Shown here: piece after piece, positions 41,101 through 51,100 of the stretch
How positions within the stretch are numbered: the stretch's first letter is position 1
How the letters are laid out: every line of letters starts with the position of its first letter
Assembly: GCF_901709675.1 (NCBI RefSeq)
Contig: NC_051089.1
Coordinates: 11,085,976-11,149,975, forward strand
Reading direction: 5' to 3'
Source of the DNA: Syngnathus acus
Taxonomy: Eukaryota; Chordata; Actinopteri; Syngnathiformes; Syngnathidae
DNA: 64,000 nt
Notes under the pieces: generated by a model
Seen by the model: the letters and a program-made list of their open reading frames with translations, nothing else
Database searches by the model: none
What the model was told of the DNA's origin: nothing
Translations under genes and position numbers: made by a program

Positions 41101-42229
41101 ATCTCGGTTTTGGTTTTGCAGTCCGAAAATAGGCACTCTGATATTTTTAATGAATGAATCCTTCATGGACTCGCCATCGGTGAATGGTTTTCCGCGCTTT
41201 ATTATCTCCTGGGCTGCAACAAAACTTGCAGCAGTAGTAGAGTTTGCAGATGCAATCCACTTCTTGAAACAGTTTTTTCGGTTCCCAAATTTCTCCACCA
41301 GCACTGCAATTGCACCTTTGCGCTCAGTTCCAACTGGGTGATCGGCAGCAAATTTAGCATGCCTTAGCCGAAAATGTCGCTCCAAATTGCTCTTCTTGTT
41401 ATTTGACAACTTCTCATTGCAAAGCAAACATGCAGGCAATCCTTCAGCATTGGCAATGAAAGCAAATCGTTCAGTCCATTCTTTATTAAAGCCTCTGTTC
41501 TCATCAGCAATGGTTCTCTTTTTGCCTTTTGAATCCATGGCACATTACTCACACACCTATTTACAGCTCACCTGTGCTGTGTCGCAGGATATTACGCAAT
41601 TTTGATATTTTTCACCATTCTGAAATTCGGTATTTTTAATATATTTACAACTACATGCATTTTTACAGCATAAGAATGTTTGTGTCATGATTACCATCTA
41701 AAAACAATATTTAAAAAACCAAACATTTTTCCATTTACACGCATTATTGCAAAAACTCCAGGGAGCCACTAGGGGCGTGCTAAAGAGCCGCACGCGGCTC
41801 TGGAGCCGCGGGTTGTCGACCCTAGTGAATCTCCATAAGGACAGGGGCAAAGGCCATGTTTATTCCAGGAATGAAGATGCTCATTTTACAAAAAAACAAT
41901 TCTAATATTCTCTGAAAAGAAAAAACGTTTTTCTTTTTTTTATAGGTTACCCCGAGGAGATTTACCCTGAGTATGAAGGACCCGATTACAAATGTGAACT
42001 TGACCGATTGGCCCCAGATGAGTTTGTCAACCAGCCCACTGCGGAGGCCCTGGCAGAGCGAATGGAGCAAGAGGAAGAAGAAGTTGTAGCAAGGAAACTA
42101 TCCATAGTACAAGAGGAGGATGAAGAAGAGGAGGAAGGTGAGGATGTGGAGGAACAGGAGGAGAAAGATGAAGAGGAGGAGGTAGAGGAAGAAGAGGAGG
42201 AAGAAGAGGGTGAGGAGCAGATAGCAGAA

Positions 42230-42260
<31 letters not shown>

Positions 42261-42727
42261 CAGAAGCTGAGAAAAGACTTTTGCTGGTTCCACTTGCCTC
42301 CCAAACTGCTACAAATACACAGCATGAGAGATTAGGTCTGCAAGTACAGAATGAGCTGCAACGTCACAAAGGAGGGAGGAAGCATATTAGTTTTAATGAC
42401 AGCAGAAATGTATTTCACTACCCAAAAGAAGATACCTATGAGGAGGAGATGGAGAAGGAGGAAGAAGATGAGGATGCTGATGTGGATGAAGATGATGGGA
42501 CAGAGGTAGAAGAGGACGAGGAGGAAGCTGATGAGGAAGATCCAGTGACAGAGGCGGAGAGACTTGAGTTTAGTAGTGCAGGATGTCCCAACCCTGAGGA
42601 AGAGGCAGAGCAGGAAGAAGCAGAGTCTTTGCCAATGATAGCTTTTGCAGAGTGTGACAGTAATGTCCACAGAGACATTCCCAAAGAGGTCAGTGGGCTG
42701 AGGATGCGAAACAGGAGGGAGATATGA
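38003..42727 (+). CDS. ric3: ric3, RIC3 acetylcholine receptor chaperone (6 coding exons, 476 aa)
   Basis: ER membrane chaperone that promotes folding, assembly and surface delivery of nicotinic acetylcholine and 5-HT3 receptors. Coding exons: 38003-38120, 38391-38605, 38681-38750, 39632-39719, 39918-40075 and 41946-42727. They sum to 1431 nt with all phases consistent. Near the N-terminus is a hydrophobic segment (VTLISCSVLCVSLFLP), then a linker, then the hallmark second membrane segment QVIPIYGFGILLYILYIIYK. A predicted coiled-coil (ATDDELQERLLDSERIMARI), the KLLRQLRQIAQLMQEG helix, the motif YSADWEGYPEEIYPEY and a highly acidic C-terminal domain follow. The end GLRMRNRREI parallels the LRKRN end I recall for human RIC3. 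Teleosts carry two ric3 paralogues and I cannot tell which this is. tub lies convergently downstream. Confidence 0.95.
38391..38605 (+). CDS. ric3: ric3 coding exon 2 (second membrane segment)
   Basis: After CTTGTTTAG the exon encodes AGPGFHPPGIYQVS and onward to the conserved QVIPIYGFGILLYILYIIYK. It ends phase 0 at AAG before a weak donor, GTTGTT. Confidence 0.92.
38606..38680 (+). other. ric3: ric3 intron 2: 75-bp mini-intron with weak donor and ATT repeats
   Basis: The intron runs GTTGTTATTATT ... CCTGTTGACAG. It is 75 bp, a multiple of three, but contains an in-frame TAA at 38657-38659. Retention would add 17 residues (VVIIIMVHYYYYNTTIP) after the second membrane segment and then terminate. 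ATT/TTA trinucleotides fill much of it. Confidence 0.8.
38681..38750 (+). CDS. ric3: ric3 coding exon 3
   Basis: Begins after GTTGACAG with LTYKDKNAKPGHYRTTMSME and ends AATATAG (phase 1) before GTGAGT. It covers the cytosolic stretch after the second membrane segment. Confidence 0.88.
39632..39719 (+). CDS. ric3: ric3 coding exon 4 (coiled-coil)
   Basis: Begins after TTTCTTTTAG. Encodes ATDDELQERLLDSERIMARI then VSGNTCASG, with Ser/Arg-rich sequence following in the next exon. The heptad-like E/L/R spacing is the RIC3 coiled-coil. Ends phase 2 at GGGAG before GTTAGT. Confidence 0.88.
39918..40075 (+). CDS. ric3: ric3 coding exon 5
   Basis: Begins after CCCCGTAG and encodes a basic SGRRRRSKSTPTKK stretch, then EEKLLRQLRQIAQLMQEGRV and EQVPYSADWE. 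Human RIC3, as I recall it, has a matching LLHQLREITRVMKEGKF helix and a YMEDWEGYPEE segment. Ends phase 1 before GTACAT. Confidence 0.9.
40495..40560 (+). repeat. LINE-like 3' tail
   Basis: AATTTCCCCGCTGTGGGATG then AATAAAG and a TTATATCATCATCATC tail. The TTTCCCC-CTGTGGGA-AATAAA order is a motif I associate with 3' ends of vertebrate non-LTR elements. The 5' part is not recognisable. Confidence 0.5.
40658..41823 (-). mobile_element. Decayed hAT (Charlie-like) transposon in ric3 intron 5
   Basis: The ends are imperfect inverted repeats: left CAGGGCTCGGCAAC, right (reverse complement) AGGGTCGACAACC. The right subterminal region carries GC-rich AGAGCCGCACGCGGCTC palindromes typical of this class. 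The transposase remnant is on the minus strand. I cannot find a matching 8-bp target duplication, so one end may be eroded. Length is about 1.17 kb against several kb for an intact element. Confidence 0.75.
40896..41538 (-). pseudogene. hAT transposase fragment, BED finger plus start of catalytic region, frameshifted
   Basis: The frame opens at ATG 41538 (MDSKGKKRTIADENRGFNKE). A BED-type zinc finger follows, with Cys pair CLLC and His pair HFRLRH, then a region like that of domesticated hAT relatives (GTF2IRD2, EPM2AIP1 and ZBED5 types). The frame ends in TAA near 41086. The next part, KAMPLSAKRVKANYHRSANQ then FPMACDESCDVTDIEQTALL, continues in a neighbouring frame down to 40896. The CDESCDVTD segment corresponds to the first acidic catalytic block of hAT transposases. 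The C-terminal two thirds are missing. This is a molecular fossil, not a ric3 exon. Confidence 0.75.
41946..42727 (+). CDS. ric3: ric3 coding exon 6 (acidic C-terminal domain)
   Basis: Begins after TTTTTATAG with GYPEEIYPEYEGPDYKCELD and includes the family-like PTAEALAERM. Long Glu/Asp runs then dominate (about 42066-42270 and 42436-42540), coded by GAGGAA/GAAGAG repeats. It ends GLRMRNRREI then TGA at 42725-42727. At 782 nt the exon is longer than expected because of the acidic expansions. Confidence 0.92.
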
Positions 42728-44970
42728 AGTGTTTCCTTTCCTAAGTCTGAGCTTCTCCGCTGTTATCCATTTGTAAATGGTTAAACGACTATGGTTTTAC
42801 TCTATTGACCACTTGAAATGATCATTTTATACTCTCAGGTAGTGTACTTTTGTCAGATTAATTTTATTTCTGAATTATTTCATTAACGGAGGGGGATCAA
42901 CAATTTTGTCCTTGCGCATATGTTATTGAATGTCGTTTTGGTCATTTTTGTGAGGGAATGTAAAAGTTTGAAAGCTCTCATAAATGTTTTTTTACTATGT
43001 CACTTTGGGGTTGTTATATAGTAAAACCTGAACGTGTTTTATGATGCGTAGAACTCAAAGTAAATTCTCAATTATATTACAACATCACTTTATGATATGC
43101 TTTGAGTAACTTTTGCATGTTTTACGAGGGCAACCGTAAACATAAAGAAGTTTTATTTGCTCATCTTTGTTGTCATAATCAAAGAGTGTTTATACCGTCA
43201 CATAATTCATACATACGGCATTCACTGTACATCATCACAAGCACTGAAAACAAAGTGAGAGAAGCAGGGGATTATGAACACGGACCGAAAAGCAGACTTC
43301 ACAGCAAAGTATCAACAATTTTGCAATAGAAATCCAGAATAGTTAGAACACAATTAAGTACAAGAATAGCACATCTGATAGAGATTTCCTCGTGATCCAC
43401 AGTATTCCACATTTGTGGAATCAGAGATTGTTCTTTGCCTTCATTCGTTTTTTGTTTTTTTTAATAATGGTAAAGTACAAAATGTTGAGAAAGGAAGTCA
43501 CCCAGCGCCTAAATTTCTCTATAGAAACTTAGGCTACTGCTTTTTAGATGAGGAACGTACTCAACTGTCACATCAGAGGAGTATAAAAATATTCCGAAGA
43601 CGCAAATCGATGCAATATGCAAGTGTTGAGGCTGTGACAAATCCATGTCCTTTGTTACATTTTCAAGAGACATCAGACAAAAGCAGAATTTCACATCGGA
43701 GTGAAATGTAATGAGACTTCAAGAATATAATCTCGAAGCAAGTCATAATGGAACTGATTCAACAGATTCTTCTATTTGGGCTTCTAATCAATAATGTTTG
43801 AATCATTTAAAGCAACTCTATGCCTTTCTACACTGGCGGAACGAGGGAGGGAGGGGGGCACTGGCCCAGGAATATGATTAGACCCCCCCAGATGCCAGGC
43901 TAGATCATTTACTTTGGGGAATTTTCAGATTTTTCCAGGATTTTTTCCCCCCACTTTTACACCTGTCACTCGATGAGAACAAATAAGGAGTTTTCATAAG
44001 ATTTTTTTGGGAATCCTTTGGGTTTGTAAGCTTGTGCTTGTTTGTTTTACAGACCCTCAGATACATCCCTGGCACCTCCATAGGGTGCCGAATGAAAAAA
44101 ATCCTTGCTCCGCCAGTGCCTGTCTACTGTTTAGTGACTGCAACCTACCAAGTGCATGTAAGCTTAGCAAGAACAGAAAGCGCTTACTTAACAGCCAAAG
44201 CACCACACTGCAGTAATCAAAGGCACACGAAAGGATTTACAACTATCTCATCCACTACCGGCTTTAAATTAAAGTGCACCATTATTCTATACATTCACAT
44301 ATGTGTGACCCAGTGACGACGATATTGTACGGTACACAGCACAGGTTAACATGCTTTTGCCCTGCTCAGGTCCAATCGTTTTGTGTGGATGTTTTGTCTT
44401 TGATGTGCTTGTAGCTCCACAGAGCCAATACTGTCCAAAGAACAAATCATAGAATAAATACATAAATAACAAAATAAATAGCTTTTGACATGCGTGTTAT
44501 TTTGAATCTAGGAAATCGTATAAGTATTCATGCTTGAGGATGTGGGCTTTTTGTTTTTGTTTCACCTTGGGTTATTTTCATGACAGGTACATAAGATGTA
44601 GCGAACTTAAAAAATGTACAGTTTGCAATTAATTATTAGTCACATTAGTCGCAATGTTAAACCGCTCTAGCTGGTACTTAAAAGGAACAGTGGTTCTTTA
44701 GAATAAACAGATACTCCAACATTTTTACAAAACAAATTGATTTTTTGTTTTTTTAAAGTGGAGTACACTTTGTGCTTGATGCCCTTTACTGAGCATCTTT
44801 GCTGCCCACACCACCCCACCACACGCATCCATGCAGAAGTTGAGGCCAACAAAGCATTTTGTGATGTGCAGGGTGCCCGTGGTACTCTGTTTTGGAGTTT
44901 GCAGCCCGAGTGTTACACAAACAGCCCTTGATGAGACCACACATAGACCAGATGGCCTTTAGGCTGCTGT
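42728..44970. other. Convergent ric3/tub 3' region
   Basis: About 2.2 kb between the ric3 and tub stop codons, holding both 3' UTRs. For ric3 (+) I find no AATAAA within about 1.5 kb. The nearest candidates are ATTAAA near 44268 and AATAAA words near 44452-44476. For tub (-) there is none close to the stop; ATTAAA (TTTAAT on +) near 43460 and AATAAA (TTTATT on +) near 43152 are candidates. The two transcripts may therefore overlap at their 3' ends. A hAT MITE lies at 43831-44118. Nothing else is recognised. Confidence 0.6.
43831..44118. mobile_element. hAT-type MITE with 8-bp target duplication
   Basis: Terminal inverted repeats CACTGGCGGAACGAGG (left) and, reverse-complemented from the right, CACTGGCGGAGCAAGG. 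They are flanked by CCTTTCTA (43823-43830) and CCTGTCTA (44119-44126), an 8-bp duplication with one mismatch, as made by hAT transposases. The 288-bp interior is non-coding and C/G-run rich. The low divergence of the ends suggests modest age. Confidence 0.85.
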
Positions 44971-45104
44971 CTATTCGCAGGCTAACTTGCTGTCGAAGCT
45001 GGAAAGAGCAATGGCAAAGGCTTGAAGGGCGCACATTGGGTAGTTATAGTCCATGGTGAAGACGTCCTCTGCTACACGCCCAAACTGCATCACGATGTAG
45101 TCAG
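44971..45104 (-). CDS. tub: tub coding exon 12 (C-terminus)
   Basis: After TCTTTTCAG it encodes [20 protein letters not shown], then [16 protein letters not shown] and FDSKLACE, ending TAG (44973-44971). This is the invariant tubby-domain end, whose hydrophobic helix fills the barrel. Confidence 0.97.
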
Positions 45105-48100
45105 CTGAAAAGACAGACAGGAAATAAGAGCTTGAAATGTTTGCAAATTACCATGCTTCTATACTCATAACATAAAAATGAAGATGGCTGATCACTCTTT
45201 AACTACTCAGGTTCATGGAACTCACGGTCGTTGTCGTGAATGATTTGGAAATTTTTGACAGAGGCCTGAGTGACTCTGCCGTGGAAGTTGAGCACATACG
45301 ATTGTGTGTCATCATTCCACACTGGAGTTTTGTTATGAAGTTCAATAACACTCTCTGTGTTCTTGTTCTGCCACCTTGCCAGCAATGACTCATGTTCCTA
45401 AAAAGGAAACAACACAACAGAGTCAGTCAAAAAGCTCAGTTCAATATCCCAATGTGGATGTTTTAGAGGATGAATTGGAGAAACATACATTCCGTGGGCG
45501 AATTGACACTCTCTCATGGTCCATGTTCATTCCTGGGATAATAACGCTCATTTTACGAGGTCCCTTGAATCCCAAGACATTGGTTTCCTAGATTTAAAAG
45601 ATCGACATGTAGTTTTAATCCAAAACATATGGCGAAAATATCACTATAGTGACTATGTTTCCATGCAGTCATTAAACGATGCATGCAAGTTTTCAGGTGT
45701 TTTTGTTTTGAGCTAGCATACAAAATGTCTTTGACCTGTAAAATAATTCTAGTCTCGAAAAAATAAGACTACAGGAACTCACATAGCAGATGGCTGCGAG
45801 CTCTTGGCGCATGTTGCTGTCCTCAAGGCTGGTGGTGGTCTTCATAGGGTTGACACCACTGTCATATACAGTGAACTTGGTCCCCATGAGATTTGACCTG
45901 TGATGGCATTAAACAAGTAAGCTCCTACTTGCTTCTTTATAGTAAGGGAAATGAATTTCATCAGAAGACTTGACCTCTGCACTCCGTCAACTAGAGGCCG
46001 AAGATTCCCTTTTCCGCTTTTCATGTCATTCAATACTTGCCCCATCAATTGCATTCATGTTTTTATCTTCCTTGTATCGTATGTACAGAGCAGTGCAATG
46101 ACAAACATCTTCACAAGAACTACATGTATCATCATAATGATGACATTATGAGTGATGCCATAAAGTGTTTTATTCAAAGCATTTCAATTTAATGAATATG
46201 CACTGTTGGGGTGAAGCGCCTGTTGCCATGACTGATGCTTTGGGGTTTTAAGAGAGCAGAATGTGGAAATGCAAAATGGATTGACCTTTAACCCAGATGA
46301 TCTGGATAAGCATGATTGTAACTAGAATAATGCCTGATCAGCAGAAGGACTTGCACCTACAACTTCCGATGGCTTTGTAACTAGAAACCTTTACAAAGAC
46401 AAGTTCCTCCAGCTTGAGGTAAGTTTGTGATTACGCTGTGCAAGTGCATAAAATATGAAAGGCAGTTCTGCGACAGTATGGGAATCATCTTCACATGAAC
46501 TGTCAGATGGATTATATGACAAGGGAATGACACTGTGTGATATCACATTGTTTTTGGGGCGGAGCTAAAGCTTGTCACTGCTTCACTGCAAAAACTACCT
46601 CGTATTTAAAATTCAAACATTTTGTTGTAGCTTATCCTCCACAATAGGGAACTATTTAAAACACAATGAAAACATGTATTTTAAGTGTTCAAAGGCGTCA
46701 TACATATTTGTAATTAGTCTTCAAATCTGTTAAGAGACCATCAAAAGCTTAATGTAAATGTATTACTCAATAAATGCTTCCAATTTTTGGTTATTTTAGC
46801 CAAATGGATGGACAAGGAGATGGAGACCATAATGGTCCGAATCGTAAGTACCCGATAAACATGATTTCTATTTCCATTTGGTATACGTTGTCACCGACAA
46901 GCTTTCGTTGTCTTACAGGCCACCATATTCACATTCCTACAGAAGATCAACCACCGAATGGAGACAATAATGACATGGAATTTATCTTCCTCTTGCATTT
47001 TATCATAAATCATCATATGAGGGTCTTCAGACAAAACCAAATTGGCTTTGTCAATGACAACATTGTTAATGTCCACATTGAAAATCACGCTGATCATTTT
47101 AATCATATAATTGAAGAGAATGAAGAAAATGAAGATGATGATGATTTTGCAGATGAGGTTCAGATAGAAGTCAACCAGGAAGAAGAAGAAGAAGAAGACG
47201 AAGAAGAACCTCAGCCAGGACCATCGAGAAATTATTCAAGGGATGATGCTGAACAGGAAGAGGAAACAAGAATTAGGAAACGTTCCTGGTGGTGGCACGA
47301 GTTTGAATATACGTCTGACAGCAGTTTGGATCTAGATAATGATGAAGAACTTCTACTTGGTAGATCCAAGGAAAGGTTAAGAGATGAAATAGATTCAGAA
47401 GATATCGAATCGCTTGAAAGTGTCCATGAACTTGCAAGCTGTGCTGATCTGGCTGAGGAAGGAGAAGGGACCAAAGAGAGCCAAGACCTCAGTGAGCAGG
47501 AAGCAAAGAAAACCGCTGTGCCTGGAACTTCGAGGCTGTGTCTGACAGAAAAGGCTGGACACCTGTCTGAAACAAAAGGAGAAAAATATTTCCAGTGGTG
47601 GCATGGAGTTGAAGATAACAGCTCGGACAGCGGCACTGACTTGGATGTCGAAGAAAATTCTCTTCCCTGTCCTTCGGAAACTAAGTCAAGAGATGAATCG
47701 GTAGAGGAAAAGGGAGAGAATGATTTGCAGGACAACGTCTCATCAATGCCTAATTGTGTCCATCGGCTGGCACAAAGCATTACGGAGACTGATATGACTG
47801 AGGGGGGGCAAGCTTCCGTGGAAGACGTACGTTGTAGTGCACAAGAGGCAGAGGAGCATCCGGAACCGGATCAAAGGACGAGGTGAGGTTTGACATGAAT
47901 TTGTAAGAAGGCTTTGATGATAACTGTTCTGACACAAGCACTGATTTTGATTTTTTCATTACTACCAGAGGGTGGATGGATCTTGATGGATCTTAGAAAA
48001 GCTCGGGGAATTCCGAAGATTAAAAAAATGCAAATGACTACTAAGTAGCCATCTTGCTCGCAGCTCTGGGAAAATCATCATGTCCGAGGGAAGAGCTTCC

Positions 48101-51100
48101 ACCCAAGGCACAGGTTTGGGTGAGCTTGAAGCAATGAATGACCTGCTGCCGACAGAGAAGTGGACAGAAAACAACGGCTAAGGGAGACAAAAAGAAGACA
48201 AGGAGTTTCACTACTTCACGACAGTCAACAGCATGCTCAAGTTGCTACCTGAGTCATTGCTTAAATGGGAGCAGGCCTTGAGAGGCTGAGTTAAAGACGT
48301 TTTGCCATGTAGCACAGAGAAGAGGTTCAAACTGTGACGCAAATCATTTCAGATCCACTGTTGTCCCTGAATGCGTTCAATGAACGAAAGCTTGAACTTG
48401 TTCATATTTTGGATGAACGTGAAATGAACATAGCACATTTTTGCTTCTTGAACGTTTTTGTGAACGCGCTCATTCTTGGGTCAATGAACAGTTTTGAACG
48501 GCAGTTCTTTTGTGTTCAAGGGTGCCAGGTTTTCTATTCTAAGACTTCAAAATAAAACCCCGCTAAACACACTGTAAACAAGGCTCAAATAGGCGATTTG
48601 GCAACCCAGCCAAATATTAAATGTGACGTGTGCATGGAGGAGCGAACAAAGCATGATAACGCTTCGGTTGATGCAAACTCATATGTCGCACGACAAGCAA
48701 GCAGGTTAAGAAATAATACATTCACAAAAAATGAAAAGTTAGTTAAAGCAAATACAATGTTACTTTAAATGTTTTGCACATTGAATACTTCATTTGTACA
48801 TCCTTTGTTTCCTACCTCAGTCAGGCACCCACAGCAGATTGTGTTTACACATTCTGGACCACAGTCATGTTTTTGTTCAATTCATTAAAAGAAAAGGACA
48901 GTTCAAGCAATTTTGTCTTGTATTTGAGATTGTGAGGTGATCGCAGCACCTGGATACTAGTGGGAATGGAATGGGTGAAAACAATGAGAAAATGCCAATA
49001 TGCCATTAGGGGGAAGAAAAGAATTATGAACTTTTCATTTTTGGAACAATAGAACTTAGTTTAAAAAAAAAATGCAATTATGAACTAAACAAGGTCATAT
49101 TACAATTTGTGAACTGAACTTTGAAGTATTTCATGTAGAAAATAAACATTCCCAACACTGTTCAGATCCAAAGAGGCCAGACTTTGTAGCACTAATATGT
49201 ATACGACAAAGGGTTGGGCTAGGACTGACAGTCGATGTGGACAATGTGTTTGTCTTGACCTTTGGAGGACCTTACAGACTATGTACAGAACAAGGCTTTA
49301 ATACATCATAACACTTCCTGTGACATCGTGGTGTTGCTTAGATGCCACACAGCTGGGATCACACAATGTTTTAAGGTTTTTAACTTGTTCATAGGATTCC
49401 ATAATTTTCAGTACAGTGGATGAAAAATATCTACACACCCCTGTTTTTTAACATAAATAATGAGACCACAAGAAATAATTCCAAAACTTTTTCCACCAAT
49501 CATGTGGACTATAACCTGCACAGCTTTATTGAAAAAAGTATCTCTTGGAGGAGGAAATGATAATATAATAATCACATTTGAATTGTTAAATGAATTGGGA
49601 GTTGATATCGCAACCTAAATTCAGTATGATCAGACTTTTAGTACCGGTACCGTTAAACCCAATTTCACAATGATCCAGTGCCCAGGCCATAGAAACACAA
49701 ATATAAAGATACATGATACAACACACCAGATTTACCTCAATTTACCAATGAAGCTTTCTCCACCTCTGGACAGATCAGTGGGATCAATGGAGATGAGGTA
49801 ATTGGAGGTTTTACTCTTTTTTCTCTTCCGGCCCGCTAACAGAAACACCTGAGACAAAACAAAGTACAGTAATTCATTCTATTTCTTTTTTTGATAATAT
49901 TTTAACACTGCCCAGTCTACGTCATCCTCACCTTCTTGCCATCTTCTCGTTCCAAGTGCAGGTAATAGGTGGGATACATGCCTCTGTCCATGCCTTTCTT
50001 ATCCCTGGTGATTCTACACTTCACTCGGACCCCCTGCGGTGCAGGTCGCAATGAAAACTCTTCAAGGTCTTCCACATCAATGGCCGGTTCATTGACCGGT
50101 GGAGTTGGTGCTGATGCAACCTCCTGTAGAAGTGAAAAAATTAAAAGTGAAAGTTGGTTTGGTTGGATTAAGAAAAATGTCTTTCAACTGAGACTGGCAT
50201 TAAACAGCTTGAGGCAAGCACTCCTGGTTGTTGTGACATTTGTTGCCCCCATCTCGTGCCCGCAATTTAAGACATAAAAATTGGCCATCTGACAGCTCAT
50301 GTCTCATAAATTGGGTCATTCAAAACATTTTTAATTTGAATTTATCACAAGATGAGTTGCTTACAAGTCCACCAGATATTGAGTAGAACTGCCTGTGAGA
50401 TCCTCCAAACAAAATCATTGTATTTGTAATGAGATATTTATCCAAAAAATAACAGACTTTTGGGGAGTAAAAGAAAAGAGTAACAACAACAACAAATAAG
50501 GCCATGGATAATACACTATGGTTTCAAAGCATACTTTTACCTTGCAAGACTTTTTACTGGTGGCCGAGCCTGGTCTTGTGTTGTTATTGAGCTGTGAGGA
50601 AGTTGAGCTAATTTCATCGTCATCATCTTCTTCCTCATCAAAATTCATACTGCTTGATATGCCTTCAGAGATCACAACAAAAAAATGAATAAAGTGTTAA
50701 TGGATGCCAATTTTCAAAATAGCATTCTGGTTCAGCAACTTGATTGGAAATGAGGCTTTGGTAATGTAGACGCGAAACCAAAACAAACTGCACCTTTTTT
50801 GAGCATGGTCACCCGTAGGTCCTGCTTGCTCTGTGACGGAGTGCAGCTCATAACTGGCTCGCTCTCGCCATCCTCTGCCGAGGGGTGACCCACTGTTAGA
50901 ATTTGGATTTGGCCGTCCTCTGACTGGCAGGCCAGGCTGTCCATGCCTGCTGAGCCACAAACAAATGACAGAGTGCACCAGAACACAGCTGTTGCATTGC
51001 TCGGAGAAAAATGAGCATGCATAACTCCAGAGTTGAATCACCAGATTTAGGACTTGCTTGTAAAATGAAAAACTCGACTTGATAGTCATGAGACACAACT

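Larger units (their letters stand above)
40076..41945 (+). other. ric3: ric3 intron 5
   Basis: A 1.9-kb GT-AG intron (GTACAT ... TTTTTATAG). Most of it is transposon-derived: a retroelement tail near 40495-40560 and a decayed hAT element at 40658-41823 on the opposite strand. Confidence 0.85.
45898..49735 (-). other. tub: tub intron 8, host of an antisense gene
   Basis: A 3.8-kb GT-AG intron between the exon ending GKLR and the exon starting SNLMG. It contains on the opposite strand the whole unrecognised acidic gene (about 46300-48560), an 805-bp hAT element (48356-49160) and a repeat fragment near 49424. The other introns of the tubby domain in this gene are 83-385 bp. Confidence 0.9.

Noticed and set aside
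42027-42325. Leu/Pro-rich minus-strand frames opposite ric3 exon 6
   Set aside because: Complement of the Glu-coding GAGGAA repeats, with no independent gene signals.
47232-47780. 182-codon minus-strand frame opposite the nested gene
   Set aside because: It is a Ser/Leu-rich shadow of the acidic GAA/GAT-rich coding strand. The + strand has the splice sites and start.
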